64,000 bases of DNA from Microbispora siamensis (lineage in GTDB: Bacteria > Actinomycetota > Actinomycetes > Streptosporangiales > Streptosporangiaceae): the NCBI RefSeq assembly GCF_016863095.1, contig NZ_BOOF01000016.1, positions 1 to 64,000 on the forward strand, given 5' to 3'. Within the stretch, counting starts at the first letter, position 1, and every line of letters begins with the position of its first letter. Position numbers and translations under genes: made by a program. Positions 15,702 to 27,780 of the stretch are shown here, in pieces. A model generated the notes under the pieces. It had not been told where the DNA came from. It made no database searches and worked only from the letters and a program-made list of their open reading frames with translations.

Positions 15702-18700
15702 ATGCGTAGAGAAGTCCGGCATACCGACATGGAACTGCTTGAGGCCGTGCGGGGAGGCGACACGGCGGCCTTCGGGACGCTCTACCGGCGGCACTCGCCC
15801 GCCGCGCGGTCGCTGGCCCGGCAGGTCGTGCAGAGCGAGGACGCGGTCGAGGACCTCCTCGTCGAGACCTTCGCCCGAGTGCTCGAGGTGGTGCGGCGGG
15901 GCGGCGGCCCCGCCTCCGCGTTCCGGCCCTATCTCCTCGCGTCGCTGCGCCGCTACGCCGCCGCCGGAGTGGTCGATCTGGCCGACGGCGACTCGCTCTA
16001 CGTGGACCCCGAACTCGCCGGGCTGGAGCGCTCGCCGCTCGCCCGGGCGTACCGCTCGCTGCCGGAACGCTGGCGCATGCTGCTGTGGCACGTGGAGGTC
16101 GAGGGCGGCAGGCCCGCTGACGCGGGCCCGCTGCTCGGCCTGTCGGGCAGGGCCGCGGCCCTTCTCACCCGGAGGGCCCGTCAGGGCCTGCGGGAGGCGT
16201 ACGTGCGGCTGCACCTGGAGAACGGTCCCCGTGCCGAGTGCCGGCCCATCCTCTCCATGATCCTCCGCTACGTCGAGAACGGCCTGCCCAAGCAGGAGGC
16301 CGGCGCGGTCGACGCCCATGTGGCCGAGTGCATCGACTGCCGGTCGGTCTTCCTCCAGATGGTCGATCTCACGCAGGAACTGCGGGCCGTCGTCGGCCAG
16401 CTCATCGCCGGCCCGGCCGTGGACGACTATCTCGCCGACCTCGCCACCACGACCGCCGCGGGCTCACGGTCGTACGGCGGCGGCATGACGAGCGGCACCA
16501 GCGGGCGCGGGCCGGACGGCAGGGTGAGCGGCAGGGCGCGGGCGCGACTGGAAGCCGTTCGCCATCACATGGGGGGATTGACGAGCCGCGCGGACCGCCG
16601 CATGAGGGGAGCCGTTCGGGCCGCCCAGGACGGGACGGGCCCGGCCGGGCGTGCACGCGGGCGGGCGGACGCCCTGCTCCGCGGGGCGTACGGCCGGGCC
16701 CGGACGACGACCCGGCGCGCGTGCGCGAAGGTCGGCGCGGCGCCGAGAGCGATGTACGGCCGCGCGCGGATGGCGACCCGGCGTGTGTACGCGAAGGTGG
16801 GCCCGAAGGTGAGTGCGCTGCCGCGGGCGGCGTTCGTCCGGGCGCGGGCGGCGCTGGCGTGGTTGTCCGCACTGGTGCGGAGCGTGCCGACGCCGCATCG
16901 GGCGGTGCTGGGAGGCATCGCCGTCGCCGCCCTCGCGACGGCCGCCTTCCTGCTCGTCGCCCAGCCGACGGGAATGCTCTTCACCGGCGGCTCGGGGGGA
17001 CAGGGCGGGACGCGGGCCCTGGACCGCCCGCAGCCCGCGGACAGCGCGGCCTCGCGTTCGCGGGCCGCCACCGGCCACACGTCCCGGTCGGCCGTGGGTT
17101 CCCCGACGCCGGAGACCGCGGACGATCCGGCGGTTGGGGGCGGTCCGGCGGCCGGGGGTGATACCGACGAGCCGAGCGCGGGCATCGCGCTCGGCATGCC
17201 CGAGATCACCGGCAGGGTCACGCCTGGTGCCGATCGGCAGTCGCCACGCGAGGAGCCAAGGGCGCAGGAAGACACGGCGCAGGAGGCCACGGGGTCGCTG
17301 CCCGGCGCCGGCAGGGCGGGCGAGGATCATCCGGCCGCACGTCACGACGGACGACCGGCGGCCTCCGGCGCCCAAGGCCGTGGAGGCGGAGAGCGCCCGG
17401 GCGCCGACCGCGAGAGCGGCCGTCTCACCGGTGCGGGGCAGGACAGCAGGGGGCAGGCCAACAAGGGGCAGGACAGCAGGGGGCAGGCCAGCAACGTGCA
17501 GGCGGACAGACGCCCGGTGAGCGAGCCGGACACGACTACCGTCCTCGCCGAACGAGGTCAGGAGTCCCGCCACACGAACGCCTCCGGGGGTTCGGCTCCC
17601 GAACGGCAACCGGTGCGCGGCAAGATCTACCGGCATCCCTACCAGGACCATCGCCCCCAGACCCGCGCCCAGGGCAGCGGCCAGGACGGCGCCGAGGCCC
17701 GTGCTCAGGGCAGTGCCGAGGGCAGCGGCCAGACCCGCGCCCAGACCCACGCGCAGGGCAGCACCCAGGAGAGCGGCCAGACCCGTGCGCAGGGCGGGAC
17801 GCGGCAGGCGCCGGAGCGGGCTCGTGACCGGCGCGAGCGACAGGCCCACCGTCCGGCCACCGGTCGCACCCCGGTTGTGCGGCCCGGGGACGTACAGGGC
17901 CGCCCGCAGGCCGGGGAACGCGGCCGTGAGGCCCGTGAGCATGCCCGATCGGGCCAGAGCGACAGCAGTGGAGCCCCGAAGGCCGGAAGGAACGGGAAGA
18001 AGGCGAAGGAGGCCCTCGTCGCCGCCGTCGATCCGCTGGGCGCCCTGCTGCGCGGTCAGTCCGGGCTCGTCGCCGTACGGCTGCGCAACGCGGGCGACGC
18101 CGCCACCGGCGACGTCACCGCGACGGTGACCCTCCCGCCCGGCGTCCGCTACCTGGATCAGGGCGGGCACGGAGGCCGGGGCCATGCGGCGGGCGGGCGC
18201 GCGGACCGCGCACGGCCGGGAAGCGGCGCGGGCGACGGCTGGTCGTGTGCGGCGTCGGGTCGCCAGGGGTCCAGCAGCCAGGGGTCCAGCAGCCAGGGGT
18301 CCAGCAGCCAGGTGCCGAGCAGTCAGGCGCCGAGTAGCCGGGTGTCAACCAGCGGGGTGTCCACGAGCGCGGTGCGGTGCGTCCGGGGACCGCTCGCCGC
18401 CGGTGAGGTGACGGCGATCTTCCTCAAGGTGGCCGTGGCCGCGGACGCGCCCGCGGGACGGCCCTTCACGGTACGGGTACGGTCGGGGCGGCTGGAGACC
18501 ACCGCCGAGTCGTCCGTGGGGGTGCGCGCCTCGGGCGCGGCGGCCCGCTTCGCCGCTGACGGCCGCCTCGCCGCGCGGGTCGTCGGCAACGCGCTCGTGA
18601 GTTCCGCCGCGCCGGCCGCTCCCTGCGGAGCGGCAGCGGGCGACCGGGAGCGGGACTCGGGCGTGAGCGTGCCGGTCGACCTCGACAGGGACCCCTCGAC

Positions 18701-19379
18701 GCGTACGTCCAGTTGCGCCGATCTCGACCTGCCCGCCGGCGGCCAGGTGTTGTGGGCGGGCCTCTACTGGTCCGGCGGCGGCCGGGGAGCGGTTCCCGCG
18801 GAGGACATCCGGGTGCGCGCTCCGGGGATGCCGGGATACACGACGCTGCACGCCGCCGAGGTCGCCCGGCGAAATCTGCCCACCGGGTCCGGTTATCAGG
18901 CGTTCGCCGACGTGACCTCTCTCGTCCGTACGGCGGGTGGAGGCCGCTGGTGGGTCGCGGGTGCCCCGGCGCGTACGGGAACGGTCCGGCACGCGGCCTG
19001 GGGCCTGGTGGTGATGGCCGAGGACGCGCGGCAGCCGTACACACGGGCCGTGGTCCTGGACGCCGCGGCGGTCGTCGGGAGCGAGGACAGGGCCCTGCGA
19101 CTCCCCCTCGACGGCCTCGCTCCGGGCGGCGCGCCCGCGCGGATCGACCTGATGGTGTGGAACGGCGAGGGAGTCAGGGCGGGGGTCATCACGATGAATG
19201 ATCGCGGGGGCCGGGAGGACCGGAGCCGGGCGGATGTCCTGGGCCAGGGAGATGCCGGAGGTGTCGCGGTCGACACGCTCCACGCCCTCCTGGGACCCCA
19301 CCCCGCACTCCAGCTCGCCACCCGGCGCGACCCCGTGTTCTTCGGCGTCGCGGTGGTGAGCGCCAGAACGTGGTCTTGA
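15702..19379 (+). CDS. Giant sigma factor fused to zinc finger, membrane helix and ectodomain
   Basis: 1225 aa from ATG 15702 (GAGG 5 nt upstream). In order: sigma region 2 (about 10-85, GDTAAFGTLYRRHSPAARS), region 4 (about 118-170, LPERWRMLLWHVEV), a zf-HC2 anti-sigma-type motif near 205 (HVAECIDC), a basic Ala/Arg-rich stretch, one membrane helix near 405-425, and a long low-complexity linker rich in Q, G, S and R. A DUF11-like beta domain (about 770-820) and an adhesin-like C-terminal domain (about 985-1225, with GQVLWAGLYWSGG) follow. The sigma head would be cytoplasmic and the tail outside. ECF groups with large membrane extensions (ECF52/53) are known in actinomycetes; this tail combination I do not recall. 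Confidence 0.88.
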   Translation: MRREVRHTDMELLEAVRGGDTAAFGTLYRRHSPAARSLARQVVQSEDAVEDLLVETFARVLEVVRRGGGPASAFRPYLLASLRRYAAAGVVDLADGDSLYVDPELAGLERSPLARAYRSLPERWRMLLWHVEVEGGRPADAGPLLGLSGRAAALLTRRARQGLREAYVRLHLENGPRAECRPILSMILRYVENGLPKQEAGAVDAHVAECIDCRSVFLQMVDLTQELRAVVGQLIAGPAVDDYLADLATTTAAGSRSYGGGMTSGTSGRGPDGRVSGRARARLEAVRHHMGGLTSRADRRMRGAVRAAQDGTGPAGRARGRADALLRGAYGRARTTTRRACAKVGAAPRAMYGRARMATRRVYAKVGPKVSALPRAAFVRARAALAWLSALVRSVPTPHRAVLGGIAVAALATAAFLLVAQPTGMLFTGGSGGQGGTRALDRPQPADSAASRSRAATGHTSRSAVGSPTPETADDPAVGGGPAAGGDTDEPSAGIALGMPEITGRVTPGADRQSPREEPRAQEDTAQEATGSLPGAGRAGEDHPAARHDGRPAASGAQGRGGGERPGADRESGRLTGAGQDSRGQANKGQDSRGQASNVQADRRPVSEPDTTTVLAERGQESRHTNASGGSAPERQPVRGKIYRHPYQDHRPQTRAQGSGQDGAEARAQGSAEGSGQTRAQTHAQGSTQESGQTRAQGGTRQAPERARDRRERQAHRPATGRTPVVRPGDVQGRPQAGERGREAREHARSGQSDSSGAPKAGRNGKKAKEALVAAVDPLGALLRGQSGLVAVRLRNAGDAATGDVTATVTLPPGVRYLDQGGHGGRGHAAGGRADRARPGSGAGDGWSCAASGRQGSSSQGSSSQGSSSQVPSSQAPSSRVSTSGVSTSAVRCVRGPLAAGEVTAIFLKVAVAADAPAGRPFTVRVRSGRLETTAESSVGVRASGAAARFAADGRLAARVVGNALVSSAAPAAPCGAAAGDRERDSGVSVPVDLDRDPSTRTSSCADLDLPAGGQVLWAGLYWSGGGRGAVPAEDIRVRAPGMPGYTTLHAAEVARRNLPTGSGYQAFADVTSLVRTAGGGRWWVAGAPARTGTVRHAAWGLVVMAEDARQPYTRAVVLDAAAVVGSEDRALRLPLDGLAPGGAPARIDLMVWNGEGVRAGVITMNDRGGREDRSRADVLGQGDAGGVAVDTLHALLGPHPALQLATRRDPVFFGVAVVSARTWS
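18264..18368 (+). repeat. 15-bp minisatellite inside the sigma-fusion gene
   Basis: Seven units of 15 bp. The first three are identical copies of CAGGGGTCCAGCAGC; the next four are degenerate. They encode the pentapeptides QGSSS (three times), QVPSS, QAPSS, RVSTS and GVSTS within the extracellular part, interrupting the region after the DUF11-like domain. Confidence 0.85.
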
Positions 19380-19455
19380 CATCCTCCCTTGCTGTCTCGC
19401 CGGAAAGCGGATGTTCCCCGTACGTTCTCCATAACAAATTGGTGGGAGGCGATAC

Positions 19456-19541
19456 ATGGACAAACTGGTACGGTCGGCATGAACGCTTCCGGTCCCAGGG
19501 TCGTGGGCGTCCCGATCCCCCACCAGGCGGGCGAGGGCTGA
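19456..19541 (+). other. Two overlapping mini-ORFs before the NYN gene
   Basis: ATG 19456 follows GGGAGG with 6-nt spacing and encodes the 8-residue MDKLVRSA. Its TGA overlaps ATG 19479 (ATGA) of a second, 20-residue frame ending at 19541. They lie in the otherwise gene-free stretch 19380-19615. They may be translated leaders or chance. Confidence 0.25.
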
Positions 19542-19615
19542 ATCGCCGGGAATCACCCTCGCGGGAAGACACCCTTGACTACCCTGAGAGAGCCACGTAG
19601 GAAGGGCGGTGTCGC

Positions 19616-21190
19616 GTGGATCGCTGCGCGCTGTTCGTTGACGCCGGCTACTTGCTGGCAGACGGCGCGATGGCCGTCCATGGGACCCGCCATCGCGAGG
19701 CCGTCTCCTGGGACTATCCGGGCCTGCTGCAGCTCCTGACGAACCTGTCAAGAGAGCGCACGGGCCTGCCGCTCCTGCGCTGCTACTGGTACGAGGCGAC
19801 CGTCGAGGGCCGCCGTACGCCCGAGCACGACGTGCTGGCGGACATCCCCGGGCTCAAGCTCCGTCTCGGCCGGATCCGGCCGGGCCGGCGGGAAGGCGTG
19901 GACGCCCAGGTCCACCGTGACCTCATGACCCTGGCGCGCAACAACGCGGTCTGCGACGCGGTCGTGGTCAGCGGCGACGAGGACCTCGCCCAGGTGGTGA
20001 GCGACGCGCAGGACCTCGGCGTCCGCGTGACCGTCATGCAGATCGCCACCGACGGCGCCTGGTCGTCGGCGCGCACCCTGCGGCAGGAGTGCGACGACCT
20101 CGTCGAGATCGCGAGCGGCCATCTCCGGCCGTACGTCACGATGCTCACCGGGGCGGACCCGGGCCCGGGCCTCGGCAACGGCCAGTCCCACGGCAACGGC
20201 CTCGTCCCCCACGGAAACGGCTCGCTGTCCAACGGGACGCACTTCAAAGGCTCGCAGCAGAACGGCTCCCAGCAGAACGGCACCCAGTCGCAGGGGAGCC
20301 ACGCCACCGGCCTCCACGGCGGGGCGACCCCGGTGACGGGACCACACGGCAGCCCGTCGCAGAGCGCGTCGCACGACCTGGGCGCATCCGGTGCGGCGTC
20401 GAACGTCACCCAACCGCACGCCACGGGGACACCCGGCGCGGGCATCCACAGCGGCGGATCGCACGGCACGGGCACCTCAGGAGGCGGCACCCCCGCAAGC
20501 GGCGCCCAAGACACGAGCTCACACGGCCCTGGCTCACATGGCACGGGCTCGCTCGGTACCGGCTCACACGGCACGGGCTCACACGGTACTGGGGCACACA
20601 GCGGCGGGCGGTCGTCCGCCGCCCACGCACGTCCGGCCCTTCCCGCGCAGCCGTCTCCGCCGGTCTACAACGGCTACTCGCCGGAGTCCCAGCAGCCGCC
20701 CGGCCAGCCGTCTCTGCCGCAGCGGCAGGCTCAGCCGCCCGCGAGCGCTCCGCTGCCGGCCCCGCCGGCGTCCACGCCGTCGCCGCCGTCGCCGCCGTCA
20801 CCGCCCTCCTCGGGAGTCCAGACGCCGCCGAGCAGCCCGGCGCAGAGCCAGTACGGCTCCGGCCCCGCCGGCTACTCGCCCTCCCAGCTGGGGCCGTACA
20901 CCGGTCCACAGCCCGCGCCGGTGCCTATCCAGACAGGAGGCACCACGACGCTCGCCGAGGCGGTGACGGCCGCGCACAAGGAGGGCCACGACTTCGGCGA
21001 GTCGGTCGCCCGGGACGCCCCCGCGCTGTGGCTGGAGGCCGTGCTCGCCCGCAAGCCCCGGATGCCGTCCGACCTGGAGGCCCGCCTGCTGCAGGGGTCC
21101 TCGCTGCCGATCGACTTCCTGCTGCACGACGAGGTCAGGCACGCCCTGCGCCGCGGCTTCTGGGACGCACTGGAGCGCGCCCGGCGCTGA
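19616..21190 (+). CDS. NYN (PIN-like) domain protein with low-complexity middle
   Basis: 524 aa from GTG 19616 (GGAAGGG upstream). Residues about 1-175 form a NYN/DUF88 nuclease fold: ALFVDAGYLL with the first acidic residue, GVDAQVHRDLMTLA, and VVVSGDEDLAQVVSDA with the Asp cluster; these domains cut RNA. Residues about 180-345 are Gly/His/Ser/Asn/Thr repeats of the type SHGTG. A Pro/Ser/Gln-rich linker follows, then a conserved helical C-terminus (about 445-524). The architecture suggests a nuclease with a disordered tether. No toxin-antitoxin partner is adjacent. Confidence 0.88.
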   Translation: MDRCALFVDAGYLLADGAMAVHGTRHREAVSWDYPGLLQLLTNLSRERTGLPLLRCYWYEATVEGRRTPEHDVLADIPGLKLRLGRIRPGRREGVDAQVHRDLMTLARNNAVCDAVVVSGDEDLAQVVSDAQDLGVRVTVMQIATDGAWSSARTLRQECDDLVEIASGHLRPYVTMLTGADPGPGLGNGQSHGNGLVPHGNGSLSNGTHFKGSQQNGSQQNGTQSQGSHATGLHGGATPVTGPHGSPSQSASHDLGASGAASNVTQPHATGTPGAGIHSGGSHGTGTSGGGTPASGAQDTSSHGPGSHGTGSLGTGSHGTGSHGTGAHSGGRSSAAHARPALPAQPSPPVYNGYSPESQQPPGQPSLPQRQAQPPASAPLPAPPASTPSPPSPPSPPSSGVQTPPSSPAQSQYGSGPAGYSPSQLGPYTGPQPAPVPIQTGGTTTLAEAVTAAHKEGHDFGESVARDAPALWLEAVLARKPRMPSDLEARLLQGSSLPIDFLLHDEVRHALRRGFWDALERARR

Positions 21191-21205
21191 CTCGCCGTTC
21201 CACCG

Positions 21206-21238
21206 CCCGCGACCGGCCGCGTCTGAGCCGGTCGCGGG
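21206..21238. terminator. 12-bp perfect hairpin between convergent genes
   Basis: CCCGCGACCGGC (21206-21217) and GCCGGTCGCGGG (21227-21238) flank a 9-nt loop between the NYN gene and the response regulator gene. Confidence 0.75.
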
Positions 21239-21246
21239 GTGTGGTG

Positions 21247-21873
21247 TCAGCCGAGGGCGTCGAAGCCGGCCCGCAGATGGGAGACGCGCTCGCTCAGTTC
21301 GGCGACGGCGCCGTTCAGGGGCCGGTCGCCGGACTTGTCCGCCAGCTCCTGCACTCGCCGTAGCTCGTCCTCGACGGCGGTGACGCGACCGGCCAGTTCG
21401 GCCAGTACGGAGGCGTGGTCGCCGCCGCGCGGCAACTCGTTCGACAGGCGATCGCGCAGCAGCGCCGCCTGCTCGGTGAGCCGCCGGTTCATCGTGTACA
21501 GCTCCACGAACACGGCGACCTTGGCGCGCAGCACCCAGGGGTCGAACGGTTTGGTGAGGTAGTCCACCGCCCCGGCGGCGTACCCCCGGAAGGCGTAGTC
21601 GGGGGCGCTGTCGACCACGGTCAGGAAGATGATCGGGATGTTCCTGGTGCGCTCTCTCCGTTTGATGTGCGCGGCGGTCTCGAAGCCGTCCATGCCCGGC
21701 ATGCGCACGTCGAGCAGGATCAGCGCGAAATCGGTCGACAGGAGGGCCTTCAGCGCCTCCTCTCCGGACCGGGCCCGTACGGGCACGACGTCGAGCGAGC
21801 TGAGGATCGCCTCCAAGGCGATCAGGTTCTCCTCGCGGTCGTCGACCAGCAGGACCCTGGCGCGGTCAGGCAT
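21247..21873 (-). CDS. Response regulator with coiled-coil output
   Basis: 208 aa. The N-terminal receiver domain (VLLVDDREEN, LILLDVRMPGMDGFE with the phosphoacceptor Asp, IIFLTVVD, YLTKPFDPWVL) is complete. The C-terminal part (about 125-208) is predicted helical and coiled, without a DNA-binding domain, so it probably acts by protein contact. It starts 3 nt after the stop of the hybrid kinase gene, so the two are co-translated and it is the likely partner. Confidence 0.92.
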   Translation of the reverse strand: MPDRARVLLVDDREENLIALEAILSSLDVVPVRARSGEEALKALLSTDFALILLDVRMPGMDGFETAAHIKRRERTRNIPIIFLTVVDSAPDYAFRGYAAGAVDYLTKPFDPWVLRAKVAVFVELYTMNRRLTEQAALLRDRLSNELPRGGDHASVLAELAGRVTAVEDELRRVQELADKSGDRPLNGAVAELSERVSHLRAGFDALG

Positions 21874-21876
21874 CGA

Positions 21877-26088
<4,212 letters not shown>

Positions 26089-26241
26089 TTAGCCTCCTTT
26101 ACCCCGACGGGGCTGACGCGACCAAGGCGTTGGGCCTCATACGGCCTGTCCAGCCGTGGACTCCATGCCAGTCTGTCACGTTCCGTGGGGTGCGGGGCCC
26201 CCTTGCTTGACCCGAGGTCAGGCGAAAGTGTGGTAAGCACA

Positions 26242-27780
26242 ATGGTGGTGACAACTACCCCTCGAGCCGTCCTGGCGGCGTCCTTCACGCCGGGTGAGAC
26301 GGCCGTACCCGAAGTGCAGCGGTTCACGCGCGAGGTGATGACGGCGTGGGCCGCGCTGTCGGTGTACCCCGAGGCCGAACGCCTGGTGGGCGAACTGGTC
26401 GCGGAGGCCGTCGACGCGCCCTTCGAGGTCGTGTGGCTGCACCACGGCGAGTCCATCCAGGTGGAGGTGCGGGAGAAGACGGACGGCCAGGACTTCGGGC
26501 CGCCGGCCGACGCCGTCACGTGGGGCGTCACGTTCACGTCGTCGCTGCGCACCCGCTGGGCCCGGCTGGAACTGCCGGGCGGGGAGCCGGTGCAGAGCGA
26601 CGAATGGCTGCTCGAGGCCGCGCACGGCCCGGGCTGGCTGGGCTTCCTCGCGGACGCGAGCGACCTGCTCGCGGGCACGCTCAACCCGGAGATGGTGCCG
26701 GCGATCATCGCGCAGATCGTGGTGCCGCGCCTGGCGAGCTGGTGCGCCGTCTACACCGACCAGGACGGGCTGGGGGAGCTGCGGCCCGCCTACCTCTGGC
26801 ACGCGGACGAGACGCAGATCGACGCCATGCGCGACGAGCTGGAGGAGATCGCGCTGCCGGGGGACGACGACCCCGCCGTGCTGCCGATGAGCGACTGGCA
26901 GGCGCTGGCCTACCCGCTGACCGCGCGGGGGCGGCGGCTCGGCGTGATGTGCCTGGGCCGGCGCGACCGCTTCCCCGACGAGGCCATGCAGATCGCCGAG
27001 GATCTCAGCAGGCGCGCGGCGCTCGCGCTCGACAACGCCCGCCTGTACGCGCAGCAGGCGGCGGCCAACCGGGCGCTGCAGCGCAGCCTCCTGCCGCCGG
27101 ACGAGCCCACGACCCCCGGGCTCGACTTCCATGTCATCTACGAGCCGGCCGGGGAGAACAACGAGGTCGGCGGCGACTTCTACGACCTGTTCCCGATCGC
27201 GGACGGGGTCTGGCGCTTCGCGATCGGCGACGTCTGCGGCACCGGGCCCGAGGCCGCCGCGGTCACCGGACTGGCCCGTCACACGCTCCGGCTGCTCGCC
27301 CGCGAGGGGTACGGCGTGGCCGCCGTCGTGGGCCGGCTCAACCAGGCCATCCTGGAGGAGGGGGAGCGCGCCCGCTTCCTGACACTGCTGCACGGCCAGA
27401 TCACGGTGGTGCCGGAAGGCCTCGACATCCGCCTCGTCTCGGCCGGGCACCCGGAGGCGCTGCGGCTGCGGCCGAACGGCCTCGTCGAGGTCGTCGCCTC
27501 GCCGCAGTCGCTGCTCGGTGTGTTCCCCGAGGCGAAGTTCCAGGAGGACAGCCTGCGGCTCGCCCCCGGCGACGTGCTGCTGGGCGTGACCGACGGGGTC
27601 ACCGAGCGGCGGTCGGGCGACCGGCTGCTCGACGACGACGGCGGCCTGGCCAAGCTGCTGGAGGAGTGCGTGGATCTGTCCGCCCGCGCGGTGGCCGAGC
27701 GCATCCGCCGCGCCGTGCAGGACTTCGCGCCCGAGCCGAGCGCGGACGACCTGGCCATCCTCGTCCTGCGCGCGCCCTAG
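26242..27780 (+). CDS. GAF-domain SpoIIE-type PP2C phosphatase
   Basis: 512 aa. A GAF-like sensor region occupies about 140-275. The PP2C/SpoIIE catalytic domain spans about 290-510, with the metal-binding motifs EVGGDFYDLFPI and FAIGDVCGTGPEAA, VTDGVTE, and a final SADDLAILVLRA. These phosphatases dephosphorylate anti-anti-sigma (STAS) proteins in partner-switching cascades. No STAS or RsbW gene is adjacent. The start is ATG 26242 without a clear ribosome site; GTG 26230 is an alternative. It is divergent from the hybrid kinase and shares its stop palindrome CTAG with the next gene on the other strand. Confidence 0.92.
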   Translation: MVVTTTPRAVLAASFTPGETAVPEVQRFTREVMTAWAALSVYPEAERLVGELVAEAVDAPFEVVWLHHGESIQVEVREKTDGQDFGPPADAVTWGVTFTSSLRTRWARLELPGGEPVQSDEWLLEAAHGPGWLGFLADASDLLAGTLNPEMVPAIIAQIVVPRLASWCAVYTDQDGLGELRPAYLWHADETQIDAMRDELEEIALPGDDDPAVLPMSDWQALAYPLTARGRRLGVMCLGRRDRFPDEAMQIAEDLSRRAALALDNARLYAQQAAANRALQRSLLPPDEPTTPGLDFHVIYEPAGENNEVGGDFYDLFPIADGVWRFAIGDVCGTGPEAAAVTGLARHTLRLLAREGYGVAAVVGRLNQAILEEGERARFLTLLHGQITVVPEGLDIRLVSAGHPEALRLRPNGLVEVVASPQSLLGVFPEAKFQEDSLRLAPGDVLLGVTDGVTERRSGDRLLDDDGGLAKLLEECVDLSARAVAERIRRAVQDFAPEPSADDLAILVLRAP

